Source: an uncultured Eubacterium sp.
GTDB lineage: Bacteria > Bacillota > Clostridia > Lachnospirales > Lachnospiraceae
Direction: 5' to 3'
Assembly: GCA_910584065.1 (NCBI GenBank)
Contig: CAJTZN010000030.1
Coordinates: 1-47,005 of the forward strand
DNA: 47,005 nt
In this document: piece after piece, positions 32,227 to 41,826 of the stretch
How the letters are laid out: every line of letters starts with the position of its first letter
Position numbering within the stretch: the stretch's first letter is position 1
Notes under the pieces: model-generated
The model's database searches: none
What the model saw: the letters and a program-made list of their open reading frames with translations, nothing else
What the model was told of the DNA's origin: nothing
Position numbers and translations under genes: made by a program

Positions 32227-33329
32227 AGGAGTCAATAGTAACAATCCATAATAATGAGGTTGTGGAAGGGACAGTTATCGGTGTTAAGGAAAACGAGATC
32301 ATCTTAAATATTGGATATAAAGCAGATGGCATTTTAACAAAGAGCGAATACAGTAACAATCCAGACGTTGACTTGACAAAAGAAGTGAGCATTGACGATA
32401 AGCTTACGGTCAAAGTGATCAAAGTAAACGACGGCGATGGTCAGGTAATCCTTACGTACAAGCGCCTTCAGCAGGATAAGATGAATAAGATCTTTGAAGA
32501 GGCGATGGAGAACCACGAGGTACTCACCGGTAAAGTCGGCGCGATCTTAAAGGGCGGACTGAGCGTAGACTACGGCGAGGGAAAGGTATTTATCCCGGCC
32601 AGTCTCGTGTCCGATATGTATGAGAAGGATCTTACGAAATACGAGGGACAGGAGATCGAATTTGTCCTGACGGAAGTAAATCCGCGCAAGAGAAGGGTCA
32701 TCGGTGACCGCAAGCAGTTGATCGTGGCGAAGAAGAAAGAGATGCAGGAGGCACTGTTCGCGCGGATCGAAGTGGGCATGATGGTAGAAGGTACGGTGAA
32801 GAACCTCACAGATTTCGGTGCGTTTATCGATCTGGGCGGGGCTGACGGGCTTTTACATATCTCGGAGATGAGCTGGGGACGTGTAGAAGATCCGAAAAAG
32901 GTATTTAAAGTAGGCGATCAGGTATCGGTTATGATCAAAGATATCAGCGGTACGAAGATCGCGCTCACGAGAAAACTCGACTCGAACAACCCGTGGAAAA
33001 ACGCGGCGGAAAAATACGCCAAAGGTACGATCGTGAACGGACGGATTGCCCGCATGACGGACTTTGGTGCGTTTGTCGAACTGGAAGAGGGGATTGACGC
33101 ACTGCTCCATGTGTCCCAGATCGCGATCGAGCACGTGGATAAACCGTCGGATGTACTTTCGGTCGGACAGGAAGTGACGGCGAAGATCGTAGATTTCAAC
33201 GAGGAAGCGAAGAAGATCAGCCTGAGCATCAAAGCGCTTGAGATCGAAAAGCAAAATATGGCAGATGATGACTATGAAGACGAGGCAGAAGTGGAGAATG
33301 AGAATATAGCAGAAGGGGATGCCGAGTAA
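32193..33329 (+). CDS. rpsA: S1-domain protein, 30S ribosomal protein S1 homologue
   Basis: A 378-residue protein with four S1 RNA-binding domains: GTVIGVKENEIILNIG, GKVGAILKGGLSVDYG, GTVKNLTDFGAFIDLGGADGLLHIS and GRIARMTDFGAFVELEEGIDALLHVS. The first two are the divergent ribosome-binding type and the last two are canonical. The tail is acidic (DDDYEDEAEVENEN). Start ATG 32193 (MSEERSFGELLEESI) follows AGGAGG by 9 bases and lies inside the end of ispH. Four domains rather than six is usual for Firmicutes S1 homologues, which assist initiation on weakly structured mRNAs. Confidence 0.92.
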   Translation: MSEERSFGELLEESIVTIHNNEVVEGTVIGVKENEIILNIGYKADGILTKSEYSNNPDVDLTKEVSIDDKLTVKVIKVNDGDGQVILTYKRLQQDKMNKIFEEAMENHEVLTGKVGAILKGGLSVDYGEGKVFIPASLVSDMYEKDLTKYEGQEIEFVLTEVNPRKRRVIGDRKQLIVAKKKEMQEALFARIEVGMMVEGTVKNLTDFGAFIDLGGADGLLHISEMSWGRVEDPKKVFKVGDQVSVMIKDISGTKIALTRKLDSNNPWKNAAEKYAKGTIVNGRIARMTDFGAFVELEEGIDALLHVSQIAIEHVDKPSDVLSVGQEVTAKIVDFNEEAKKISLSIKALEIEKQNMADDDYEDEAEVENENIAEGDAE

Positions 33330-33362
33330 TCGTTTGTACGTATTTGGTTTTGGGTGTTTACT

Positions 33363-34142
33363 ATGATAAATCAATATGAAGATTTCAAAAAAGAGTTTTT
33401 GAATCTTGCCAAAATTGATCTGAACTCTTATAAAGAGAGCCAGATGAAGAGACGGATTGACAATTTTATCGGAAAAAATAACTGCCGCGGGTATGTGGAC
33501 TTTTTTGAAAAGATCAAGAAAGACCGCAAACTGTTTGATACGTTTATCACCTATCTGACGATAAATGTATCAGAATTTTACCGCAATCCCGAACAGTGGC
33601 AGACGTTGGAGACGATCGTCATTCCGCATCTCATCAGCCGGCATGGGAAACGGCTGCGTGTATGGAGCGCGGCGTGTTCGACAGGAGACGAGCCGTACAC
33701 GCTGGCGATGGTATTCAGTGAATTCTTACCGCTGAGCCAGCTTGAGATCATTGCGACCGATCTGGACAAGGAAGTCCTGTCAAAGGCAAAGAAGGGCTGT
33801 TACAACGAGAAAAGTGTTCGCGGACTGCCGCAGAAATACCGTCAGAAGTTTTTTGAAAAACAGGAGGACGGTATGTACAGGGTATCAGATTCCCTGAGAT
33901 CCTGTATCAAGTTTCAGGAACAAAATCTGTTAAAGGATCCGTATCCGACAGATGTGGATCTTCTGGTATGCCGAAATGTTCTGATCTACTTTACAGATAA
34001 GGCAAAAGACGGTATTTATAAAGGATTCGCGAAGTCGCTCAAAAAAGATGGTGTGCTTTTTGTCGGAAGTACGGAGCAGATCATCGGCGCGAAGCAGTAC
34101 GGCTTGGAATCCATGAAATCGTTTTTTTATAAAAAACTTTGA
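33363..34142 (+). CDS. cheR: Chemotaxis protein methyltransferase CheR
   Basis: A 259-residue CheR that methylates glutamates on chemoreceptors using S-adenosylmethionine. The N-terminal helical domain (about 1-70) contains LTINVSEFYRN; the SAM domain has VWSAACSTGDEPYTLAM (about 95-111), IIATDLDKEVLSKAKKG and DLLVCRNVLIYF. ATG 33363 is chosen over GTG 33354, though neither has a strong ribosome binding site. It stands at the end of the housekeeping run without other chemotaxis genes, and the soluble MCP at 18027 is a possible substrate. A hairpin follows. Confidence 0.93.
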   Translation: MINQYEDFKKEFLNLAKIDLNSYKESQMKRRIDNFIGKNNCRGYVDFFEKIKKDRKLFDTFITYLTINVSEFYRNPEQWQTLETIVIPHLISRHGKRLRVWSAACSTGDEPYTLAMVFSEFLPLSQLEIIATDLDKEVLSKAKKGCYNEKSVRGLPQKYRQKFFEKQEDGMYRVSDSLRSCIKFQEQNLLKDPYPTDVDLLVCRNVLIYFTDKAKDGIYKGFAKSLKKDGVLFVGSTEQIIGAKQYGLESMKSFFYKKL

Positions 34143-34161
34143 ATGTAAAAAATTTAAGGCC

Positions 34162-34184
34162 AAGCCACTCATACCGAGTGGCTT
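34162..34184 (+). terminator. Hairpin after cheR
   Basis: AAGCCACTC (34162-34170) pairs perfectly with GAGTGGCTT (34176-34184) around a 5-base loop, preceded by an A-rich stretch and followed only by TTTG-like sequence. Likely end of the folD-to-cheR transcript, with a weak T-run. Confidence 0.6.
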
Positions 34185-34225
34185 TGCACATGTAGACGGA
34201 GGCTTTCTGCTTGTCAAGAGTGCAA

Positions 34226-34286
34226 TTTAACTCTCTAAGAGTGAAGTTTACTCTTTCAGAGTGAATTTTACTCTTTCAGAGTGAAG
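34226..34286 (+). promoter_or_regulatory. Triple palindromic repeat upstream of plsX, likely operator array
   Basis: Three head-to-tail units of 20-21 bp (34226-34246, 34247-34266, 34267-34286), each an inverted repeat of the form TTTACTCT-TTC-AGAGTGAA; units 2 and 3 differ only in the last base. A further half-site AAGAGTG lies at about 34216. TAAAAT (34287-34292) follows at once and could be the -10 box, which would place the array over the promoter. Confidence 0.75.
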
Positions 34287-34343
34287 TAAAATAATGCGGG
34301 TGAAGGATAAACACCATCCGCAGGTGAGAAAAGAGGGATTCCT

Positions 34344-35345
34344 ATGGAAAAAGTCGTGGTTGCCCTGGATGCAATGGGCGGTGACTACGCTCCGGAACAG
34401 ACAGTAAAAGGGGCGGTCAATGCAGTAAATTCATCAGATGAGATCAAGGTTCTTCTGGTTGGAAAAGAAGAACAGATCCAGAAAGAACTTAAGAAATATG
34501 AATATGACAGCCGTTTGATCGACGTTGTGAACGCGACGGAGATCATTGAGATGGGCGACGTCCCGACGGCAGCGGTGAAAAAGAAGAAGGATTCCTCTCT
34601 CGTTGTGGCGATGAAACTCGTCCGCGACGAAAAGGCAGATGCCGTCGTATCGGCTGGCAGCACCGGTGCGGTCCTCGTCGGGGGACAGCTTGTCGTCGGA
34701 AGGTTAAAGGGGATCAAGCGTCCGCCGCTCGCTCCGTTTGTGCCGACGACGAAAGGGTTTTCCCTGCTTCTCGACTGTGGCGCCAATGTGGACGCGAGGC
34801 CGGAACACCTCGTACAGTTTGCCCAGATGGGGTCCATTTATTTTGAAAATGTGATCGGAAAGAAAAACCCAACGGTCGGCCTGCTAAACATCGGTACGGA
34901 AGAGGAAAAGGGCAACCAGCTCGTAAAGGAAACGCATCCGCTGCTGAAAGAGTGTAAAACGATCAACTACATTGGCAGTATTGAGTCGAGGGAGATCGTG
35001 CGGGGAGCGGCCGACGTCATCGTATGTGAGGCGTTTGCCGGAAACATCGTGCTGAAATTTTTTGAGGGGCTGGCCCTGACGCTGTTTGACAGCCTGAAAC
35101 AGGGACTGATGTCCAGCCTGCGCACAAAAATCGGAACACTTCTGATCAAGCCGGCGCTGAAAGGACTGAAAAAACAGTTTGACACGAGCAGCCAGGGCGG
35201 GGCGCCGCTTCTCGGGTTGAAAGGGCTTGTCGTAAAAGCGCACGGCAATTCTACGGAGAAAGAGATCGAGATCGCGATCAAGCAGTGTATTTCCTTTAAA
35301 AAGCAGAAGATCAATGAAAAAATAAAAGAAAGTATTTGTGAGTGA
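34344..35345 (+). CDS. plsX: Phosphate acyltransferase PlsX
   Basis: A 333-residue enzyme converting acyl-ACP to acyl-phosphate, the first step of phospholipid synthesis in most Firmicutes. It has the typical start VVALDAMGGDYAPEQTVKGAV and the segments DAVVSAGSTGAVLVGG, LLDCGANVDARPEHLVQFA, GLLNIGTEEEKGNQL and VCEAFAGNIVLK. AGAGGGATT precedes ATG 34344. rnc follows directly. The acpP gene often found between plsX and rnc is absent. Confidence 0.95.
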   Translation: MEKVVVALDAMGGDYAPEQTVKGAVNAVNSSDEIKVLLVGKEEQIQKELKKYEYDSRLIDVVNATEIIEMGDVPTAAVKKKKDSSLVVAMKLVRDEKADAVVSAGSTGAVLVGGQLVVGRLKGIKRPPLAPFVPTTKGFSLLLDCGANVDARPEHLVQFAQMGSIYFENVIGKKNPTVGLLNIGTEEEKGNQLVKETHPLLKECKTINYIGSIESREIVRGAADVIVCEAFAGNIVLKFFEGLALTLFDSLKQGLMSSLRTKIGTLLIKPALKGLKKQFDTSSQGGAPLLGLKGLVVKAHGNSTEKEIEIAIKQCISFKKQKINEKIKESICE

Positions 35346-35346
35346 T

Positions 35347-36027
35347 ATGGATGGTTTAAAGAAATTTGAGGAAAAGATCGGCTATTCTTTCCAGCGCATG
35401 CCGCTTTTGAAAGATGCGCTCACACATAGTTCGTTTGCCAATGAGCGGGGCTGGTCATACGATCGCAATAACGAGCGTCTGGAATTTTTGGGAGATGCCG
35501 TGTTGGAACTTGTCAGCAGCGATTTCATTTTTCATGAACACCGTTCGGATACGGAGGGAAAAATGACGAAGCTCCGCGCGAGCCTTGTCTGTGAACAGAG
35601 CCTCGCGGCTTCCGCCAGGGAGATCGGACTGGGGGAGTACATCCGTCTCGGCCGGGGGGAGCAGGCGACCGGCGGCGCCGAGCGGGATTCGATTCTCTCG
35701 GACGCGTTCGAGGCGGTGATCGGGGCTATCTACCTGGATGGCGGGCTGGAGAGCGCGGCCGCGTTTATCCGGCGGTTTGTCCTTTCGGACATTGAAGATA
35801 AAAAATTGTTTTACGACAGCAAGACGATTCTGCAGGAAATGATCCAGGACGGCGGAAAACACACGATTTCGTATGAACTGGTTTCGGAGAGCGGGCCGGA
35901 CCACGCCAAAGAATTTGCCGTCCGCTGCAACGTGGACGGGAAACCGATGGGGACCGGGAGGGGGAAATCGAAAAAGGCCGCGGAGCAGAAAGCCGCCTAT
36001 GAAACGATTTTAAAAATCAGAAATTGA
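35347..36027 (+). CDS. rnc: Ribonuclease III
   Basis: A 226-residue double-strand-specific endoribonuclease that processes rRNA and regulatory RNAs. The catalytic domain contains the signature NERLEFLGDAVLELVSSDFIF with the metal-binding acidic residues and DAFEAVIGAIYLDGG; the C-terminal dsRNA-binding domain has GKSKKAAEQKAAYETI. The start is ATG 35347; an in-frame GTG at 35338 overlapping the plsX stop is also possible, and neither has a strong ribosome binding site. smc begins 13 bases after the stop, the usual Firmicutes order. Confidence 0.94.
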   Translation: MDGLKKFEEKIGYSFQRMPLLKDALTHSSFANERGWSYDRNNERLEFLGDAVLELVSSDFIFHEHRSDTEGKMTKLRASLVCEQSLAASAREIGLGEYIRLGRGEQATGGAERDSILSDAFEAVIGAIYLDGGLESAAAFIRRFVLSDIEDKKLFYDSKTILQEMIQDGGKHTISYELVSESGPDHAKEFAVRCNVDGKPMGTGRGKSKKAAEQKAAYETILKIRN

Positions 36028-36040
36028 TTGGAGTTTTAGG

Positions 36041-39000
36041 ATGTATCTGAAAAGTATAGAGGTTCACGGGTTTAAATCGTTTGCCAATAAACTCGTATTT
36101 GAATTTCATAACGGCATCACCGGGATCGTGGGACCGAACGGGAGTGGCAAGAGCAATGTGGCGGATGCCGTGCGGTGGGTGCTCGGCGAACAGAGCGCGA
36201 AGCAGCTCAGGGGCGCCAGTATGCAGGATGTCATTTTTGCGGGGACGGAGATGAGAAAGCCGCAGAGTTACGCCTATGTGGCGCTCACGATCACGAATGA
36301 GGACCATGTGCTCAACGTGCCGTACGAGGAAGTGCAGGTGGCGCGGCGGGTGTACCGCTCAGGGGAAAGTGAATATTTGTTAAATGGAGCATCCTGCCGT
36401 CTCAAAGACGTTCAGGAATTGTTTTTTGATACCGGAATTGGCAAAGAGGGGTATTCCATCATCGGCCAGGGACAGATCGACCGGATCCTCAGCGGGAAAC
36501 CGGAAGAGCGCCGGGAACTGTTTGACGAGGCGGCCGGTATCGTGAAGTTCAAGAAGCGGAAAGCGACGGCCGAGAAAAACCTCGATGCGGAGAGCCAGAA
36601 CCTTCTCCGCGTGAAGGATATCCTGACAGAATTGGAAAAGCAGGTCGGCCCGCTGGAAGAGCAGTCGGAAAAGGCGAGGGAATATCTGCATCTGAAAGAG
36701 GATTTGAAAAACTATGAGATCGGTCTGTTCCTGCAGGATTACGACAGCTTTCACGAGGAACTTGAGGAGGTCAGCGGAAATATCGCGAACACCGAGCGGG
36801 AACTGGAAGAGGAAAAAGCGCGCCAGGCGAGCACGAAAACCGAATTTGAACAGGTGGAACTTAAGATCCAGGCGTTTGATGAGCAGTTAGAGAGAAAAAA
36901 AGAAAAATGTAATAAAGACCGCCTGCTCTGCACGGAGATCGAAGGAGAGATCAAGGTTGCCAGGGAAAAACTGTCCTCCCTTTCGGACGGCAAAGAGTAC
37001 CAGGCCGAGCGGATGGCGAATATACAGGCGGGCATCGAGCAGGCCGAGCAGGAAAAGCAGGGGTATCTGGAAACGCAGAAAGAGCTGCTCGCGCGGCTGG
37101 CAGAGAAGCAGGAACAGGAGAGCGCGCTTTTAGCGGAGGAGAGCCGGCTTACGGCAGAATTGACGGCGACCAGCGAGACGATCACCGATCAGAATGCGAT
37201 CATCGATTCGACGGCGGGCACGAGTTCCGAGATCAATCTGGAAAAACAGAAGACCGAATCGATGATGGAGCAGAATTCGATCCGGCGCGCGGAACTGAAC
37301 CGGCAGATTCTCTCGAATAAGAGCCAGATGGCTGCCGCTGCCGAAGATATGGAGCGGGAAGAGAAGGCACTGGATGATATCCGGGAGACACTGGACCGGG
37401 AGAGGCAGAAAAAGCAGGAGCTGTTAAAAAAGGCAGAGGAGAGCAGGGCCTCGGCGGGCGAGGTCAGGAGACAGTTAGAGGAACAGCGCAAACAGTATCA
37501 CATCAGTAATTCCCGGCTCACGACGCTGAAAAACATTACCGAGCGATACGACGGATACGGACAGAGCATCCGCCGCGTGATGGAGCAGAAGGCGAAAAAT
37601 AAAGGCATATTAGGTGTCGTCGCCGATATCATCCAGGTGGAGAAAAAATATGAGACGGCCGTGGAGACGGCATTGGGCGGGAATATACAGAATATCGTGA
37701 CCGAGGATGAGCAGACGGCGAAACAGATGATTGATTTCCTTAAAAAGAACCGTTACGGAAGGGCGACGTTCCTGCCGCTGACGACCGTGTCGGCGCAGAG
37801 CGGGCGCATTCGGCCCGAGGTGCTGAAAGAAAGCGGCGTGATTGGCTGTGTGTCGGAACTGGTGGCAAAAGAGGAAAAATACGACGGATTGATCGAATAT
37901 CTGTTGGGAAGTTTTGTTCTCGTCGATACGATCGATCACGCGCTAAAGATTGGCCGGAAATATCATCATTCGCTGCGCATCGTCACGCTGGAGGGCGAGC
38001 TGCTCCGTCCGGGCGGTTCGATGTCGGGCGGCGCCTATAAAAACAGCAGCAACCTTCTCGGCAGAAGGCGGGAGATGGAAAAACTCGAGGAAGAGATCCG
38101 CAAAATAAAAACGTCGATGGAAAAACAGGAACAAAAGATCGATAAGCTGGAGCAGGACGCCAAAAAGGCGGTGCAGAAGGCCGGGGAGAAAGACGATGTA
38201 CTGAGGGAATGGGAATTAAAGGAAAATACGGCTTCCCTCAAATACGAGCAGGCGGTTTCGGTGAAAGAAGAAAAAGAGGCCGAATACCACTCGATCGTAA
38301 AAGACGGGAGAGAACTCGAGGAACAGAAAAATATATTAGAGGACACGCTTTCGCGCATTGTGGAGCGGCTGGAGGAGAGCCAGAAGGCGAACGAGACGGC
38401 GAAAAGTGAACTGGAGCAGGCGTCCGAGCGGATCGAACAGGTGAGGGAGGAACTCTCGGCGTGCCAGCAGCGCTTAACGGAACTGAAAGTCGATATTTCG
38501 ACCGATACGAGCCAGCAGGAGTTTCTCGCCGAAAATCTCGAAAAGGCGGAGCGGCTGCTAAAAGAGCGGCGGACGGAATACGAAGCGCTTGTGAACGAAC
38601 AGGATCAGTCGGACTGCCAGGCAGAGGAGATGGAGCAGTCCATCCGGCAGTTCGATCAGAGGGTGGAGGCGCTCCGCGGGGAGATCGCTGTTTTGGAGCA
38701 GGAGATCGAGGAGTCGTCGAAGAAAAAGGACGAGCTCATGAATTCGCAGAAAGATTTCTTCGACCGCCGCAACGAGATGATGGAGCGAATCGGAAAACTC
38801 GATAAAGAGTGTTTCCGCCTCGGTTCGCGCAAGGAAAAACTCGAGGAACAGTTAGAGGCGCGGATCAACTATATGTGGTCGGAGTATGAGATCACGTATC
38901 ACAATGCAAAGGAATTGACGGCACAGTCCGATCTCTCGTATACGAGGATGAAAAGCCTTGTGACGGAGACGAAAGACCGCATACGGTCTCTGGGAGATGT

Positions 39001-39622
39001 CAATGTCAACGCGATCGAGGATTTTAAAAATGTCAGCGAGCGTTATGACTTATTAAAGACGCAGCACGATGACCTGATCGAGTCCGAGGAGGCGTTAAAG
39101 AAGATCATCGCGGAACTGGATGAGGAGATGCGCAAACAGTTCAGTGAGAAGTTCGCGCAGATCAAAAGCCAGTTTGACAAGGTGTTCCGTGAATTGTTCG
39201 GCGGCGGGAAGGGAACACTGGAACTGGTGGAAGAAGAGGATGTGCTTGTCGCCGGCATCCGCATCATCGCCCAGCCGCCGGGGAAAAAACTGCAGAATAT
39301 GATGCAGCTGTCGGGAGGCGAGAAGGCGTTGACGGCGATCGCGCTTTTGTTTGCGATACAGAACCTCAAACCATCTCCGTTCTGTTTGCTGGATGAGATC
39401 GAGGCGGCGCTCGACGACTCGAATGTCAAGCGCTATGCGAAATATTTACATAAACTTACGAAAAATACACAGTTTATCGTGATCACCCACAGGCAGGGCA
39501 CGATGTCGGCCGCCGACGCCCTCTACGGAATCACGATGCAGGAGAAGGGCGTTTCAACGCTCGTTTCGGTCAAGCTGATCGAAGAGCAGTTAAAAAACGA
39601 AACAAATAAGAAGGCAGAATAA
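36041..39622 (+). CDS. smc: Chromosome segregation protein SMC
   Basis: A 1193-residue SMC ATPase forming the core of condensin, with ScpA/ScpB as partners elsewhere. The N-terminal head has Walker A GPNGSGKSN (about 32-40) and QGQIDRILSGKPEERR. Long coiled coils (about 170-500 and 680-1010) flank a hinge (about 510-670, with GRATFLPL and GGSMSGG). The C-terminal head has the ABC signature LSGGEKALTAIALLFA and Walker B PFCLLDEIEAALDD. The length is normal for the family. ftsY follows after 20 bases. Confidence 0.97.
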   Translation: MYLKSIEVHGFKSFANKLVFEFHNGITGIVGPNGSGKSNVADAVRWVLGEQSAKQLRGASMQDVIFAGTEMRKPQSYAYVALTITNEDHVLNVPYEEVQVARRVYRSGESEYLLNGASCRLKDVQELFFDTGIGKEGYSIIGQGQIDRILSGKPEERRELFDEAAGIVKFKKRKATAEKNLDAESQNLLRVKDILTELEKQVGPLEEQSEKAREYLHLKEDLKNYEIGLFLQDYDSFHEELEEVSGNIANTERELEEEKARQASTKTEFEQVELKIQAFDEQLERKKEKCNKDRLLCTEIEGEIKVAREKLSSLSDGKEYQAERMANIQAGIEQAEQEKQGYLETQKELLARLAEKQEQESALLAEESRLTAELTATSETITDQNAIIDSTAGTSSEINLEKQKTESMMEQNSIRRAELNRQILSNKSQMAAAAEDMEREEKALDDIRETLDRERQKKQELLKKAEESRASAGEVRRQLEEQRKQYHISNSRLTTLKNITERYDGYGQSIRRVMEQKAKNKGILGVVADIIQVEKKYETAVETALGGNIQNIVTEDEQTAKQMIDFLKKNRYGRATFLPLTTVSAQSGRIRPEVLKESGVIGCVSELVAKEEKYDGLIEYLLGSFVLVDTIDHALKIGRKYHHSLRIVTLEGELLRPGGSMSGGAYKNSSNLLGRRREMEKLEEEIRKIKTSMEKQEQKIDKLEQDAKKAVQKAGEKDDVLREWELKENTASLKYEQAVSVKEEKEAEYHSIVKDGRELEEQKNILEDTLSRIVERLEESQKANETAKSELEQASERIEQVREELSACQQRLTELKVDISTDTSQQEFLAENLEKAERLLKERRTEYEALVNEQDQSDCQAEEMEQSIRQFDQRVEALRGEIAVLEQEIEESSKKKDELMNSQKDFFDRRNEMMERIGKLDKECFRLGSRKEKLEEQLEARINYMWSEYEITYHNAKELTAQSDLSYTRMKSLVTETKDRIRSLGDVNVNAIEDFKNVSERYDLLKTQHDDLIESEEALKKIIAELDEEMRKQFSEKFAQIKSQFDKVFRELFGGGKGTLELVEEEDVLVAGIRIIAQPPGKKLQNMMQLSGGEKALTAIALLFAIQNLKPSPFCLLDEIEAALDDSNVKRYAKYLHKLTKNTQFIVITHRQGTMSAADALYGITMQEKGVSTLVSVKLIEEQLKNETNKKAE

Positions 39623-39642
39623 GTGAAAAGGCAGGAACGGAT

Positions 39643-40566
39643 ATGAGTGAAAAGAAAGGTTTTTTCAGTAAGTTGAAAAGCGGCCTGAGCAAGACCAGAA
39701 CGAGTTTTTCCTCGGGCATCAATTCCATTTTTTCGGGATTTTCCGAAATTGATGATGATTTTTATGAGGAACTGGAAGAGCAGCTTGTCATGGCGGACAT
39801 CGGAGTCGATACGACGATGCGCATTATGGAAGATCTGCGGCACAAAGTAAAAGAAGACAAGATCAAGGAGGCCTCGGCTTGCCGTACGGTGCTGAAAGAC
39901 ACGATCAAGGATCAGATGCGTGTGCAGGAGGACGCCTATGTGTTTGAGCAGAAAAAGTCGGTCATTCTGTTTATCGGCGTCAATGGCGTCGGGAAGACGA
40001 CAAGTGTAGGAAAACTGGCGGGGCAGCTCAAAGGCGACGGGAAGAAAGTGCTTTTAGCGGCGGCGGATACGTTCCGTGCCGGAGCGATCGATCAGTTGAA
40101 GGAGTGGTCGGCGCGCGCGGGCGTCGATATCATTGCCGGGCAGGAGGGATCCGATCCGGCGGCGATCGTGTACGATGCGGTAGCGGCGGCAAAGGCAAGG
40201 AATACCGATATTCTTTTATGTGATACGGCGGGGCGGCTGCACAATAAGAAAAACCTGATGGCCGAGCTGCATAAAATATATAAGATCATTGCGGGCGAAT
40301 ATGCGGATGCCCATTTGGAGACGTGGATCGTCGTCGATGGGACGACGGGACAGAACGCGCTCGTCCAGGCGAAACAGTTCAGCGAGGCGGCAGATATTAC
40401 CGGCGTTGTACTGACGAAACTCGATGGCACGGCAAAGGGCGGTATCGCGATCGCCATCCAGTCCGAGCTCGAGGTTCCGGTAAAATACATCGGGATCGGG
40501 GAGAAGATGGGAGATTTGCAGAAATTTGACGCGGACCAGTTTGTGGACGCATTGTTTGACGAATAG
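39643..40566 (+). CDS. ftsY: Signal recognition particle receptor FtsY
   Basis: A 307-residue SRP-receptor GTPase that docks SRP-ribosome complexes at the membrane. The N domain (about 30-95) includes LEEQLVMADIGVDTT; the G domain has the P-loop GVNGVGKTTSVGKLA, DTFRAGAIDQLKEW, DTAGRLHNKKNLM, TKLDGTAKGG and the final GIGEKMGDLQKFDADQFVDALF. The acidic A domain of some bacteria is replaced by a short basic start, normal for Clostridia. It belongs to the plsX-rnc-smc-ftsY operon. Confidence 0.97.
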   Translation: MSEKKGFFSKLKSGLSKTRTSFSSGINSIFSGFSEIDDDFYEELEEQLVMADIGVDTTMRIMEDLRHKVKEDKIKEASACRTVLKDTIKDQMRVQEDAYVFEQKKSVILFIGVNGVGKTTSVGKLAGQLKGDGKKVLLAAADTFRAGAIDQLKEWSARAGVDIIAGQEGSDPAAIVYDAVAAAKARNTDILLCDTAGRLHNKKNLMAELHKIYKIIAGEYADAHLETWIVVDGTTGQNALVQAKQFSEAADITGVVLTKLDGTAKGGIAIAIQSELEVPVKYIGIGEKMGDLQKFDADQFVDALFDE

Positions 40567-40589
40567 ACAGAAAGGCAGATGACGGGAAA

Positions 40590-41810
40590 ATGATGACATT
40601 GGATAAGTTTGAAGAGGCGAGTGAGAGGGTCAAGGAGGTGATCCTTCCGACCAACCTGATCTATAGCGAGTATTTCAGCGCGCAGACCGGGGCGAAAGTG
40701 TACCTGAAACCGGAAAATATGCAGTATACAGGCGCCTATAAGGTGAGGGGCGCGTATTATAAGATCAGTACGCTCTCGGAAGAAGAGCGGGAGCGGGGAC
40801 TGATCACGGCGTCGGCCGGGAACCATGCACAGGGCGTGGCATACGCGGCGAAATTATTCGGCGTGAAGGCCGTGATCGTCATGCCGACGACGACGCCGCT
40901 CATCAAGGTGAACCGCACGAAAAGCTACGGCGCGGAGGTCGTCCTTCACGGCGACGTCTACGACGACGCGTGCAGCCATGCGCTGAAACTGGCGGAGGAG
41001 GAAGGCTATACGTTTGTCCATCCGTTCGACGATGAAGTCGTGGCGACCGGACAGGGCTCGGTGGCGATGGAGATCTTCAAAGAACTTCCGACCGTTGACA
41101 TCATCCTCGTGCCGATCGGCGGCGGCGGGCTCGCCTGCGGCGTATCGACGCTGACCAAACTTTTGAATCCAAACATTACCGTGATCGGCGTGGAGCCGGC
41201 CGGGGCAAACTGTATGCAGGAATCAATCCGGCAGGGAAAGGTCGTGTCGCTTCCCTCGGTCAGCACGGTGGCGGATGGCACGGCGGTCAAAACGCCGGGG
41301 ACCAATATTTTCCCCTATATACAAAAAAATGTCGATGACATCGTGACGGTGGAAGATCAGGATCTGATCGTCAACTTTTTGGACATGATGGAAAATCATA
41401 AAATGATCGTGGAAAATTCGGGGCTTCTCACGGTGGCGGCACTGCGCAAGCTGGATATCAAAGGAAAACGCGTGGTCTCGATTCTGAGTGGCGGAAATAT
41501 GGATGTGATCACGATCTCGTCGGTCGTACAGCACGGCCTGATCCAGCGCGGACGGATCTTCACGGTCGCCGTTGAGATGCCGGACCGCCCGGGCGAATTG
41601 TTCCGAGTCTCGGAGGTGCTCGCGAAGGCACAGGGAAATATCATCCGCCTCGAGCACAACCAGTTTGTCAGCATTAACCGGAATGCTGCCGTGGAACTGA
41701 CGATCACGATGGAGGCGTTTGGCCACGAGCATAAGGATCAGATCATCCAGGCGCTTAAGGATGCCGGTTATGAGCCGAAGATTCAGCAGCCGACGGGGAT
41801 TTATTATTAG
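40590..41810 (+). CDS. ilvA: Threonine ammonia-lyase with C-terminal ACT domain
   Basis: A 406-residue PLP enzyme deaminating threonine to 2-oxobutanoate. The PLP Lys lies in YTGAYKVRGAYYK (about 45-57), followed by SAGNHAQGVAYAA and the phosphate-binding GGGG loop in PIGGGGLACGV. A single ACT-like domain (about 325-400, beginning FTVAVEMPDRPGELFRV) suggests allosteric control. At this length it could be the biosynthetic or the catabolic (TdcB-like) type; lack of nearby ilv genes leaves this open. It sits between ftsY and the his genes. Confidence 0.88.
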   Translation: MMTLDKFEEASERVKEVILPTNLIYSEYFSAQTGAKVYLKPENMQYTGAYKVRGAYYKISTLSEEERERGLITASAGNHAQGVAYAAKLFGVKAVIVMPTTTPLIKVNRTKSYGAEVVLHGDVYDDACSHALKLAEEEGYTFVHPFDDEVVATGQGSVAMEIFKELPTVDIILVPIGGGGLACGVSTLTKLLNPNITVIGVEPAGANCMQESIRQGKVVSLPSVSTVADGTAVKTPGTNIFPYIQKNVDDIVTVEDQDLIVNFLDMMENHKMIVENSGLLTVAALRKLDIKGKRVVSILSGGNMDVITISSVVQHGLIQRGRIFTVAVEMPDRPGELFRVSEVLAKAQGNIIRLEHNQFVSINRNAAVELTITMEAFGHEHKDQIIQALKDAGYEPKIQQPTGIYY

Positions 41811-41826
41811 AAAGGAATGGCAAGCG

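Noticed and set aside
34226..34286. CRISPR-like array before plsX
   Set aside because: The units are contiguous with no spacers and there are only three; an operator array is more likely.
41719..41826. N-terminal extension of HisZ into ilvA
   Set aside because: ATG 41827 has a ribosome binding site and the MDYEENLLFTPEG start fits the family; the upstream part is ilvA in another frame.
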